The notes beneath the pieces are model-generated. The model was given only the letters and a program-made list of their open reading frames with translations, had not been told where the DNA came from and ran no database searches. Of a stretch of 9,293 nt of DNA, positions 1 to 5,746 are shown piece after piece; position 1 is the stretch's first letter, and each line of letters begins with the position of its first letter. Where the stretch lies: NCBI GenBank assembly GCA_018895795.1, contig JAHINZ010000002.1, positions 1-9,293 of the forward strand, in the 5' to 3' direction. Origin of the DNA: Alphaproteobacteria bacterium. GTDB lineage: Bacteria > Pseudomonadota > Alphaproteobacteria > Caulobacterales > Caulobacteraceae. Position numbers and translations under genes: made by a program.

Positions 1-1230
1 GGCCTCGCGCTCGCCCTTCTGGACCGTCTGGACGATGCGGCGATAGTCGTCGATCGGCACGCCGGTCTCGGTGGCCAGGGCGGCGATCTCGCTGCGGATG
101 TCGACGACCGAAGTGGCGTCGTTCTCAACGAACTTGGTCCAGCGCACGCCCATGGTCTTGACCTGATCGCTCCAGGCCGGGTTCAGCTCGGACCCGAAAT
201 AGGCTTTCAGGAACTCGCTGCGGCTGATGCCGTAGCTGTCGGCCAGGCGCAGCAGCCGGCCTTCCAGACCGATCAGGCGCTTGTTGATCGCATACAGCTG
301 CTCGACCAGGGCCTCGATGCGGTTGTTGTTCAGCTTCAGGGTCTTGAGGTGCTGGATGATCGTCATCGACAGGCCTTCATAGGCCTTGCGGTCGGCGTCG
401 GTCAGGTCTTCGCCGCGCAGGCGGCTGCCCACCAGCTTGTCCTGCAGCTTGCGGAAGGTCTCGAACTCGCCGGCGATGGCGTCGAGGATGGCCATCACCC
501 CTTCGCGCAACTCGCCTTCCATGGCGCTGACCGTGGGGCCGGCGCCGTCGTCGAAATCGTCCTCGTCGTCGCCTTCGCCTTCCGGCTTGGGCGCGGGGCT
601 TTCGTCATCGACGGGTTCGGCGGGCTCGGCCTCTTCGTCAGCCGCCGGCTGGGCGGCGACGCCGTTGATGGCGGCATAGGTGCCTTCCAGGTCGATCACT
701 TCACGCAGCAGGATGCGGCCGGTGCCCAGTTCCTCGCGCCAGACCATGATGGCTTCGAAGGTCAGGGCGCTTTCGCACAGACCCCGGATCATGGTGTCGC
801 GACCGGCTTCGATGCGCTTGGCGATGGCGATTTCGCCTTCGCGCGACAGCAGCTCGACGCTGCCCATCTCGCGCAGATACATCCGCACGGGGTCGTCGGT
901 GCGGTCATAGGCCGACGGCTTGTCGGACGTGATGACCGCCTGGCTGTCCTCGCGGGCGATTACTTCGCCGCCTTCGTTGGTCTCGGCGTCTTCCTCGGCC
1001 TCGACGACGTTGACGCCCATCTCGCTGAGCATGGCCAGCGTGTCTTCAATGGCGTCGGGGCTGACCTCTTCGGACGGCAGGACCTTGTTCAGTTCCTCCA
1101 TCGTCACGAAGCCGCGGGTTTTCGCCTGCTTGATGAATTTCTTGACGCCGGCATCGGTGAGATCGAGCAGGGGACCGTCGCCGCCGGTGGACTCGGTTGC
1201 TTCTGTCTCGGTCGTGGAATTGTTGCTCAT
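1..1230 (-). CDS. rpoD: RNA polymerase housekeeping sigma factor RpoD (sigma-70), N-terminal 410 residues, cut by window edge
   Basis: This is the primary sigma factor, which directs core RNA polymerase to housekeeping promoters. Reading the minus strand from an ATG at 1230 gives 410 codons without a stop. Residues about 22-78 look like region 1.1. Residues 112-145 carry the near-invariant region 1.2 signature (DDPVRMYLREMGSVELLSRE). The large non-conserved region follows, with a very acidic low-complexity stretch at about 198-230, then the helical part containing NNNRIEALVEQLYAINKRL. The last visible residues (VPIDDYRRIVQTVQKGEREA) match the segment just before region 2.1, so core-binding region 2 and the promoter-binding regions 3 and 4 lie outside the window. 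The start is supported by GGAGA five bases upstream of the ATG. In many proteobacteria rpoD follows dnaG; here the upstream gene on the same strand is cobS. Identification is very secure. Confidence 0.97.
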   Translation of the reverse strand, partial: MSNNSTTETEATESTGGDGPLLDLTDAGVKKFIKQAKTRGFVTMEELNKVLPSEEVSPDAIEDTLAMLSEMGVNVVEAEEDAETNEGGEVIAREDSQAVITSDKPSAYDRTDDPVRMYLREMGSVELLSREGEIAIAKRIEAGRDTMIRGLCESALTFEAIMVWREELGTGRILLREVIDLEGTYAAINGVAAQPAADEEAEPAEPVDDESPAPKPEGEGDDEDDFDDGAGPTVSAMEGELREGVMAILDAIAGEFETFRKLQDKLVGSRLRGEDLTDADRKAYEGLSMTIIQHLKTLKLNNNRIEALVEQLYAINKRLIGLEGRLLRLADSYGISRSEFLKAYFGSELNPAWSDQVKTMGVRWTKFVENDATSVVDIRSEIAALATETGVPIDDYRRIVQTVQKGEREA

Positions 1231-1729
1231 CAAGCTCTCCGAAGTCGGCGCGGCGTCCCCCGCGAGACGTGGCGTCGAAAAAATTCTAAATCGAAAAGGT
1301 CTTACCTGCGGCGCGGCGCGTCATCCGATCGGTCGGGTCCCAAAAAAATCTCGGCTACAAAGCGCCGCGTCAGGCCCGCGCTGAACGTTCGCCACGAAAG
1401 ATCGCTCCGCGAGAGAGCTCTCGTCGGAGACCATGGCGTCTTCAGGCGCGGCATAACGCGTATCGACCTTGAGGGTCCGCGACCACTGGGAACTGACGTC
1501 GGCGGCGAGGGTGACATCCTGTTTCAGGAAGGGCGCGCGCGATGAGACGGCGGCCCGCTTGATGTCAATCAGCTGCTTGGTAAGTCCTTGAGTCGGCAAA
1601 TGGCGGCGCGGAGCGGCCATGTCAAGGGCCACCGGTTTAATCCGCTCGCTCCGACGAGCGCCGACGACGGTGTTTTCAGGTCAAGGGGAGGGCGACTCGC
1701 CGGCGCTCTGGCGCGGCGCGGCGGACCCT
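1231..1729. other. 499-bp gap between rpoD and cobS
   Basis: No recognisable gene lies here. The region presumably holds the rpoD promoter and leader on the minus strand. TTGAC-type -35 hexamers on the minus strand are visible near 1564-1569 and 1620-1625 (TTGACA) and near 1679-1684 (TTGACC), but none has a convincing -10 box at normal spacing, so I do not call a promoter. A short A/T-rich pocket occurs at about 1279-1300. On the minus strand a 4-bp stem (1364-1367 with 1352-1355) is followed by a run of seven T (complement of 1342-1348), which could be a weak terminator. A weak small ORF in this gap is listed separately. Confidence 0.6.
1321..1620 (-). CDS. Possible small hypothetical protein (99 aa) or gene remnant upstream of rpoD
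   Basis: I do not recognise this protein. The minus-strand frame is open from an ATG at 1620 (a GTG at 1632 is an alternative) to a TGA at 1321-1323. The middle of the frame, roughly 1440-1575, has the strong G/C preference at third codon positions seen in the real genes: by hand about 34 of 40 codons end in G or C. The last 20 or so codons lose this bias and run through a T-rich tract with two Phe codons in a row. The Shine-Dalgarno match is poor (GGTGG eight bases before the ATG). No signal peptide, membrane segment or motif is visible. It could be a genuine small gene, the decayed end of an older gene, or chance in a GC-rich leader. It is on the same strand as cobS and rpoD. Confidence 0.25.
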   Translation of the reverse strand: MAAPRRHLPTQGLTKQLIDIKRAAVSSRAPFLKQDVTLAADVSSQWSRTLKVDTRYAAPEDAMVSDESSLAERSFVANVQRGPDAALCSRDFFGTRPIG

Positions 1730-2740
1730 TTAGGCCACCTTAACCCGAGCCGCGCTTTCCGGCAGGTCCACCCCGAACGCGCGCTGGAAGAATTCGGCCA
1801 CCGTGGGGCGTTCCAGTTCGTCGCACTTGTTCAGGAAGGTCAGGCGGAACGACAGGGCGATGTCGTGGTCGAAGATCTCGGCGTTCTGGGCCCAAGTGAT
1901 CACGGTGCGCGGGCTCATGACGGTGGAGATGTCACCGTTCATGAAGGCGTTGCGGGTCATGTCGGCGACCCGGACCATGGCCGAGATCGTGCGCTTGCCC
2001 TCGACGGTGTCATAGGACGGGTTCTTGGCCAGCACGATGGCGGCCTCGGCGTCGTGTTCCAGATAGTTGAGTGTCGTGACGATGTTCCAGCGGTCCATCT
2101 GGCCCTGATTGATCTGCTGGGTGCCGTGATAGAGGCCCGTGGTGTCGCCTAGGCCGATGGTGTTGGTCGTCGAGAACAACCGGAAATAGGGATTGGCGCG
2201 AATGACGCGGTTCTGGTCCAGCAGGGTCAGCTTTCCGCCGGCCTCGAGCACGCGCTGAATCACGAACATCACGTCCGGGCGGCCGGCGTCATATTCGTCG
2301 AACACCAGGGCGACCGGACGCTGCAGCGCCCAGGGCAGGATGCCTTCGCGGAACTCGGTGACCTGCTTGCCTTCTTTCAGGACGATGGCGTCCTTGCCGA
2401 TCAGGTCGATGCGGCTGATGTGGCTGTCGAGGTTCACGCGGACCAGCGGCCAGTTCAGGCGCGCGGCGATCTGCTCGATATGGGTCGACTTGCCGGTGCC
2501 GTGATAGCCCTGGATCATCACCCGACGATCATTGGCGAAGCCGGCGCAGACGGCCTTGGTGGTCTGGGCGTCGAACCGGTAGGCCGGATCGATATCGGGC
2601 ACATGGCTGTCGCGGTGGCTGAAGGCCGGAACCTTCATGTCACTGTCGACGCCGAACGCGTCGCGGAGCGTCACCCACTTGTCGGGGACCAGGGTGATCA
2701 GGGGATCGGCGGCGGAGCTGGTTTCGGCGAACTCGGGCAT
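1730..2740 (-). CDS. cobS: Cobaltochelatase AAA+ subunit CobS
   Basis: CobS is the AAA+ ATPase that, with CobT and CobN, inserts Co2+ into hydrogenobyrinic acid a,c-diamide in the aerobic cobalamin pathway; it acts in the cytoplasm. The 336-residue product shows the full AAA+ set: Walker A GYHGTGKST at 78-86, Walker B VALVFDEYD at 143-151, sensor-1 LFSTTNT at 188-194, an arginine in MDRWN near 217, and the SPRTVITW segment at 276-283. An N-terminal pre-AAA segment (VPDIDPAYRFD) is also typical of CobS. The ATG at 2740 is chosen because it gives the usual CobS N-terminus and length; an in-frame extension to 2812 would add 24 atypical residues reaching the terminator region. The Shine-Dalgarno is weak. 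No cobT follows: the next gene on this strand is rpoD after about 500 bp. No cobalamin riboswitch is visible in the 75 bp upstream. Identification is secure. Confidence 0.95.
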   Translation of the reverse strand: MPEFAETSSAADPLITLVPDKWVTLRDAFGVDSDMKVPAFSHRDSHVPDIDPAYRFDAQTTKAVCAGFANDRRVMIQGYHGTGKSTHIEQIAARLNWPLVRVNLDSHISRIDLIGKDAIVLKEGKQVTEFREGILPWALQRPVALVFDEYDAGRPDVMFVIQRVLEAGGKLTLLDQNRVIRANPYFRLFSTTNTIGLGDTTGLYHGTQQINQGQMDRWNIVTTLNYLEHDAEAAIVLAKNPSYDTVEGKRTISAMVRVADMTRNAFMNGDISTVMSPRTVITWAQNAEIFDHDIALSFRLTFLNKCDELERPTVAEFFQRAFGVDLPESAARVKVA

Positions 2741-2776
2741 GGATACCCGATTAGCGCCTTGACCTAGGGGAGGGGA

Positions 2777-2803
2777 AGAGGGCGCCGCATCACGACGCCC
2801 TCT
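2777..2803 (-). terminator. Weak hairpin terminator after the RcnB-family gene
   Basis: An 8-bp perfect stem, AGAGGGCG at 2777-2784 with CGCCCTCT at 2796-2803, closes an 11-nt loop. It lies 13 bp beyond the stop codon of the RcnB-family gene. Read on the minus strand it is followed by a pyrimidine-rich run (CTTCCCCTCCCC) rather than a pure T tract, so termination may be partial. It also separates rcnB-like transcription from cobS, whose start is about 37 bp further on. Confidence 0.45.
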
Positions 2804-2815
2804 GAAATCCACTTT

Positions 2816-3202
2816 TTAGTGGTTGGCGATGATCACCGAGGCGATCAGGCCCGTGGCGACGGCCACCATCAGGTAGCGATCGTCAACGCGCTGCCAGCGA
2901 TAGCCGCGCGGGGGCGCGCGCAGGCCGCGGCTGCGATAGTCGCTGACATAGTAGCGGTTGTCGCGATAACGATGGTCGAGGCGCTGGCCGCGGGCCCAAT
3001 GGCGATACTCGCGACGCTCGTCGTGGCGATAATCGCGGCGGTCGTCCCGGCGGTCGTCCCGGCGATCATCACGTCGGTCGTCGTGGCGGCTCTGTTCATA
3101 GCGACCATCGTTACGATGGTCATCATGGCGCTGCGGGGCGGCGTTTGCGGCGGTCCCGGCCAGCAGCGACAGGGCGAGAGCGGTAATGGCAAGACGCTTC
3201 AT
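2816..3202 (-). CDS. RcnB-family small secreted protein with a DDRR tandem tract
   Basis: This 128-residue protein has a clear Sec signal peptide (Lys-Arg, then a hydrophobic core; likely cleavage after ANA at residue 21), so it should act in the periplasm or envelope. The mature N-terminus (about 24-68) is dominated by Asp, Arg and His, with back-to-back DDRR units at 41-56. The C-terminal half (about 69-127) fits the RcnB family: WARGQRL, a Tyr-rich segment with VSDYRSRGLRAPPRGYRW, and a final hydrophobic stretch (YLMVAVATGLIASVII). The founding member, E. coli RcnB, is a periplasmic protein affecting nickel/cobalt homeostasis, but most family members are uncharacterised and a metal role here is inference. 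The start has a strong Shine-Dalgarno (AAGGAG, six bases before ATG). Its position next to cobS is suggestive of cobalt but may be coincidence, since a terminator lies between them. Confidence 0.85.
   Translation of the reverse strand: MKRLAITALALSLLAGTAANAAPQRHDDHRNDGRYEQSRHDDRRDDRRDDRRDDRRDYRHDERREYRHWARGQRLDHRYRDNRYYVSDYRSRGLRAPPRGYRWQRVDDRYLMVAVATGLIASVIIANH
3036..3083. repeat. 12-bp tandem repeat, four units, inside the RcnB-family gene
   Basis: Four consecutive 12-bp units (3036-3047, 3048-3059, 3060-3071, 3072-3083) share the pattern nnGnCGrTCrTC. Units 1 and 2 differ at one position and units 3 and 4 at a few. Because the unit is a multiple of three, the array encodes four tandem Asp-Asp-Arg-Arg blocks without changing frame. 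Unit number could vary between strains by slippage. Confidence 0.8.
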
Positions 3203-3383
3203 GGCGGTCTCCTTTTCGATGATCCCACCCTATTGAAGACGGTGTGGCCCCAGCATGAACGGCCATTGACAGCTGTTGTTCATATTTCATTTGCTGAAGG
3301 CGCCCGGCGGGCCCGATCTCTTCCGTGGTTCCGGCTTGTGGCGGGGCCTTGCCGCCAAGTCTTGTTTCGCGCGTTAGGACGGC
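3203..3383. promoter_or_regulatory. Divergent intergenic region (rcnB-like / PAP2) with an inverted repeat
   Basis: This 181-bp spacer must hold promoters for both divergent genes. An inverted repeat with 6-bp perfect arms, ATGAAC at 3255-3260 and GTTCAT at 3278-3283, encloses a TTGACA hexamer at 3266-3271 on the plus strand and an 8-bp palindrome ACAGCTGT at 3269-3276. No matching -10 box is clear at 16-18 bp. A 6-bp stem (3339-3344 with 3352-3357) lies in the PAP2 leader about 26 bp before its ATG. The operator reading is inference only. Confidence 0.35.
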
Positions 3384-4121
3384 ATGAAAACCCTGCTCGA
3401 CTTTGATCTGCGCCGCGACCTTCGGGGGCTTTTCGCGGCGGCGCGGCGGGAAATGGGCGCGACGGCGGCCTTGCTGATCGCGACCTTGGGCGGCCTGGCC
3501 TTCCTGTCGATCGCCGACGAGGTGGCCGAGGGCGAGACCCGCGTCATCGACCTGGCCATCCTCGACGCCCTGCGCGAGCCGGGCCATCCGCGCGATCTGA
3601 TCGGACCGGCCTGGCTGCATGTCGCGGCCATGGATATCACCTCGCTGGGGTCGCTGGCGGTGCTGGGCCTGCTGATTCTGTTGGCCTTCGCGTTGCTGGG
3701 CTGTCTGCGGCGCTGGGGCGAGGGCGCCCTTCTGCTGGTCGGAGCCGGCGGCGGTTTGGCGATCAGCCAAGGCCTGAAGGCCTTGTTCGCCCGCGAACGG
3801 CCTGGCCTGGACTATCGCGCGGTCGAGGCGGTCAATGCCAGCTTCCCCAGCGGCCACGCCATGATGTCGGCGGTGGTGTTCCTGACCCTGGGCGCCTTGG
3901 CCGCGCGCTTCGCCGAACGCAAGCGCCTGAAAGCTCTGGCCCTGGGCGCGGCGGTGATTCTGTCGCTGCTGGTCGGGCTGAGCCGGATCTATCTGGGCGC
4001 CCACTGGGCCAGCGACGTGCTGGCCGGATGGTGCGTCGGCGCGGCCTGGGCCATGGTTTGCTGGCTGGCGGCCTTCGCCTGGACGCTTTACCGCGGGCGC
4101 GGGGCGACCCCGCCCGCGTGA
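3384..4121 (+). CDS. PAP2-family (phosphatidic acid phosphatase type 2) integral membrane phosphatase
   Basis: This 245-residue integral membrane protein belongs to the PAP2 superfamily, enzymes that remove phosphate from lipid phosphates such as phosphatidic acid, undecaprenyl pyrophosphate or phosphatidylglycerol phosphate at the membrane. All three signature motifs are present: K132-x6-R139-P140 (KALFARERP), P155-S-G-H158, and S200-R-x5-H207-x3-D211. H158 is the expected proton donor and H207 the nucleophile, backed by D211. Hydrophobic helices fall at about 25-42, 88-107, 115-130, 158-175, 185-200 and 212-236, giving the usual six-helix topology. A cytoplasmic Arg-rich N-terminus precedes the first helix. 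The exact lipid substrate cannot be read from sequence. The ATG at 3384 has AGGA four bases upstream. It is transcribed alone and converges on the next gene with 13 bp between the stop codons. Confidence 0.92.
   Translation: MKTLLDFDLRRDLRGLFAAARREMGATAALLIATLGGLAFLSIADEVAEGETRVIDLAILDALREPGHPRDLIGPAWLHVAAMDITSLGSLAVLGLLILLAFALLGCLRRWGEGALLLVGAGGGLAISQGLKALFARERPGLDYRAVEAVNASFPSGHAMMSAVVFLTLGALAARFAERKRLKALALGAAVILSLLVGLSRIYLGAHWASDVLAGWCVGAAWAMVCWLAAFAWTLYRGRGATPPA
4092..4118. other. GC-rich hairpin at the 3' end of the PAP2 gene
   Basis: The last codons of the PAP2 gene form a strong stem: CGCGGGC (4092-4098) pairs with GCCCGCG (4112-4118), and after a 2-nt bulge GGGG pairs with CCCC around a CGA loop. 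It ends right at the stop codon, between two convergent genes. There is no T tract on either strand, so it may slow polymerase or protect mRNA ends but is not a classical intrinsic terminator. Confidence 0.35.
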
Positions 4122-4134
4122 TCCGCGGTGGTGA

Positions 4135-4572
4135 TCAGGCGGTCTTTGCCTTCGGGCGCCAGGCCAGCTCGGCGGACGTCCACAGCGCGCCGGCCGCGTC
4201 CAACAGTCCGATGGCCAGCCAGACCTTGGGCAGGCATCCGGTGAACACCAGGGCGCTGAGGGCGACCGGCGAGGCCAGGCGCAGGGCCACGGACGCCCGC
4301 ATATAGGTGCGCGCGCCGGTCCAGCCCGCCACATGATAGGCCACCGAATAGGCGATCAGCATCAAGCCAAAGCCCCGGGCCCAGGGCTCGGCGCTCGGGT
4401 CCAGCGGCAATTTCAACAGGTGAGCGGTGTGGTAGGGCGCGACCGCGAAGGCGGCGCCCGCCGCCGAGGTCAGGTTGCCCCAGAACCAGATGCTCCACGG
4501 TTTGCCGAACGGCGTGGGCGTCACCGGGGTGGGCGCGCTCGAGAGGCTTGGCTCCGACTCGCGTTCGGTCAT
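4135..4572 (-). CDS. Conserved-looking four-helix membrane protein of unknown function
   Basis: I do not recognise a named family. The 145-residue product has a short Ser/Pro/Thr-rich polar N-terminus (1-25), then four hydrophobic segments at about 28-46, 67-85, 93-112 and 116-135, and a short basic C-terminal tail (WRPKAKTA). Tryptophans and tyrosines cluster at the predicted membrane borders (PWSIWFWGN, RGFGLMLIAYSVAYHVAGW). There is no signal peptide with a cleavage site and no catalytic motif. The frame has strong G/C third-position bias. The ATG at 4572 is preceded by AAGGA at a rather long spacing (about 10 bases). It lies downstream of the J-domain gene on the same strand, 83 bp away, so the two could be cotranscribed, though hairpins lie between them. 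It converges with the PAP2 gene. Confidence 0.75.
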   Translation of the reverse strand: MTERESEPSLSSAPTPVTPTPFGKPWSIWFWGNLTSAAGAAFAVAPYHTAHLLKLPLDPSAEPWARGFGLMLIAYSVAYHVAGWTGARTYMRASVALRLASPVALSALVFTGCLPKVWLAIGLLDAAGALWTSAELAWRPKAKTA

Positions 4573-4606
4573 GGTGCAATGGTCCTTCGCGCCCGTCCCC
4601 GCGAGC

Positions 4607-4651
4607 GCCGCCGGAGCATGGCGGCAGCCGAGCCGCCCCGCAAGAGGCGGC
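4607..4651. other. Two tandem hairpins with identical arms between the J-domain and four-helix genes
   Basis: Within 45 bp the arms GCCGCC (4607-4612), GGCGGC (4620-4625), GCCGCC (4632-4637) and GGCGGC (4646-4651) alternate. Neighbouring arms can pair 1-2 and 3-4, or alternatively 2-3, or 1-4. No T tract follows on the minus strand. It may act as a weak terminator or mRNA-stabilising structure after the J-domain stop codon, but such arms also arise easily in GC-rich DNA. Confidence 0.35.
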
Positions 4652-4655
4652 GACC

Positions 4656-5306
4656 CTAGGTGGTTATTCCCGCCTTTTGCAGGGTCTTATAAGCCTTGAT
4701 CACGCGCTGCAGCTTGTGTTCAGCGCTGCGGTCGCCGCCGTTCACGTCCGGGTGGCAGCGCTTGAGCAGATCCTTGTAGCGCGTGCGAATCGCCGCGGCG
4801 TCGGCCGTGCCGTCCAGATCCAGGTCGGCCAGAGCGCCGCGCTCCAGCTTGCCCAGGTGGCGTTCGCCGGCCGCGCGGTCTGATTCGGCTTTTCGTTGCT
4901 GGGCGCGGAACAGGCCGAACGGGTCGGCGACATGGCGCGCGTCGCGGGCGGCCATGGCGGCGGCCTCGCGCGAGCGGCTGTCGGCCTTGAAACTCCAGGT
5001 CGGTCGTCCGCCGGTGACCTTCTCGGTCTCCTGCTCGGCGCGGATCTGGCCTTCGCTCATGCCGGCGAAGAAGTTCCAGTTCTTGTTATATTCAGCCGCG
5101 TGCTTCTGGCAGAACCAGTAGTGCTCGTTGGGCATGTTGCGGGCCTTCGGCGCGCGCGCCGACCCGGCCAGCCGGCACTCGGGATGGTCGCAGCGCTTCT
5201 CTCCGGGCTTGAGGCCCAGGACGTCAGGCTGCGCGCTCTCGCCGGCCTTCGGCGGGCGGACGCGGATGTCAAAAAACTTGGGGCGATATTCAAAGTCGGC
5301 GCTCAT
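4656..5306 (-). CDS. J-domain (DnaJ-like) protein with a possible N-terminal zinc site
   Basis: This 216-residue cytoplasmic protein carries a J-domain at its C-terminus (about 158-213): helix II with the basic run IRTRYKDLLKRC, the diagnostic HPD tripeptide at 185-187, and helix III (AEHKLQRVIKAYKTLQ). J-domains stimulate the ATPase of Hsp70 (DnaK). There is no Gly/Phe region and no canonical CxxCxGxG repeats, so it is not DnaJ itself but a class C type co-chaperone. The N-terminal part has C39-x4-C44 and C66-x2-H69, a plausible metal-binding quartet, plus aromatic-rich segments (YWFCQKHAAEYNKNWNFF). In alphaproteobacteria a gene of this type is commonly found near bolA and cobS, and here bolA starts 43 bp away in the opposite direction. 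The ATG at 5306 has AGGGG only two bases upstream, so translation may be poorly Shine-Dalgarno driven or leaderless. The client is unknown. Confidence 0.88.
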   Translation of the reverse strand: MSADFEYRPKFFDIRVRPPKAGESAQPDVLGLKPGEKRCDHPECRLAGSARAPKARNMPNEHYWFCQKHAAEYNKNWNFFAGMSEGQIRAEQETEKVTGGRPTWSFKADSRSREAAAMAARDARHVADPFGLFRAQQRKAESDRAAGERHLGKLERGALADLDLDGTADAAAIRTRYKDLLKRCHPDVNGGDRSAEHKLQRVIKAYKTLQKAGITT

Positions 5307-5349
5307 GGCCCCTAGAGTAAGCCTGAGCTATTTCCGTTCAAGGATTGAC
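5307..5349. promoter_or_regulatory. 43-bp divergent promoter region between the J-domain gene and bolA
   Basis: Both genes must be transcribed outward from, or from within, these 43 bp and the adjacent coding ends. On the plus strand GCTATTTC (near 5325-5332) resembles, with one mismatch, the GCTANAWC -10 element described for Caulobacter housekeeping promoters, but no TTGAC lies at the right distance upstream. The bolA Shine-Dalgarno AAGGA ends five bases before its ATG. The closeness implies overlapping promoters and probably linked control. Confidence 0.35.
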
Positions 5350-5637
5350 ATGCGAGAGAGCGGCATGGGTGACATATCAGACAGCATTCTCGGCAAGCTC
5401 GAAGCGGCTTTTTCGCCCCTCCGGCTGGAACTGAAGGACGAGAGCGACCGGCACCACGGCCACGCCGGTCACACCGGCGCGGGCGAAAGCCATTTTGATC
5501 TGCTGATCGAGGCCAAAGCCTTTGCGGGCAAGGCCCGGGTGGTCCGGCAGCGCATGGTTCACCAGGTGCTGGCCGACGAACTGGCGGGCCCTGTTCACGC
5601 CCTTTCGATCATCGCCAAGGCGCCGGGCGAAAGCTGA
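5350..5637 (+). CDS. BolA family protein
   Basis: This is a 95-residue cytoplasmic BolA-fold protein. Members bind [2Fe-2S] clusters together with monothiol glutaredoxins, and some act as transcription regulators of envelope or stress genes. The sequence shows the family pattern: an N-terminal helix (ILGKLEAAFSPLRLELKDES), a histidine-rich variable loop (RHHGHAGH, 34-41), the strand GESHFDLLIEA (45-55), the recognition-like helix with RQRMVHQVLADEL (66-78), and the invariant His in PVHALSI (81-87). The ATG at 5350 is preferred over the one at 5365 because AAGGA sits five bases before it. The gene is divergent from the J-domain gene and is followed by cdd after 109 bp. No glutaredoxin gene is in the window. 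Which BolA subfamily it represents is not resolved. Confidence 0.9.
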   Translation: MRESGMGDISDSILGKLEAAFSPLRLELKDESDRHHGHAGHTGAGESHFDLLIEAKAFAGKARVVRQRMVHQVLADELAGPVHALSIIAKAPGES

Positions 5638-5746
5638 GCCTTTTCGTGCGGATGGGACTTGCGCGGGCGGCCCGCGACTGATTGCCTCTCTCCCCGGCGC
5701 GATCCCGCCGGCAGGACGTTTTACGCCTGAATCAGTGAGGGATGGC
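5638..5746 (+). other. bolA-cdd spacer with two hairpins and a GANTC site
   Basis: The 109-bp spacer contains an odd perfect palindrome, CGCGGGC-G-GCCCGCG (5662-5676), and a second hairpin, CCGGCG (5694-5699) with CGCCGG (5706-5711) around a 6-nt loop, followed by a short GTTTTA stretch. The second could be a weak terminator for bolA. A GAATC (a GANTC methylation site in alphaproteobacteria with CcrM) is at 5729-5733, about 14 bp before the cdd start. The cdd Shine-Dalgarno GAGGG follows it. Confidence 0.35.

Noticed and set aside
349..1545. 398-codon open frame on the plus strand
   Set aside because: It is antisense to rpoD and keeps open because of the strong codon bias of that gene. Its composition is low-complexity Ala/Gly/His-rich with no domain, while the opposite strand reads as unmistakable RpoD.
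1560..1690. Housekeeping promoters with TTGACA or TTGACC boxes upstream of rpoD
   Set aside because: No -10 element (either TATAAT-like or the Caulobacter GCTANAWC type) was found at a suitable distance from any of these hexamers.
2741..2812. 24-residue N-terminal extension of CobS
   Set aside because: The extension would start in the rcnB-like terminator region and is unlike CobS N-termini. The ATG at 2740 gives the expected length.
2741..2815. Cobalamin riboswitch upstream of cobS
   Set aside because: The spacer is only 75 bp, too short for a B12 riboswitch, and contains no B12-box-like sequence.
3123..4334. 403-codon open frame on the minus strand
   Set aside because: It overlaps the PAP2 gene antisense and also runs into the rcnB-like and four-helix genes. 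The translation is Arg/Gln/Pro-rich and motif-free, whereas the plus strand has all three PAP2 motifs.
4088..4579. 163-codon minus-strand frame overlapping the four-helix membrane gene
   Set aside because: It is out of frame with the 145-residue ORF, which has clear membrane helices and good third-position bias. The 163-codon product is Arg/Gly-rich and looks like a shadow.
5307..5349. Heat-shock sigma-32 promoter for the J-domain gene
   Set aside because: A CTTGAA -35-like box is visible on the minus strand, but no CCCCAT-like -10 follows at proper spacing.
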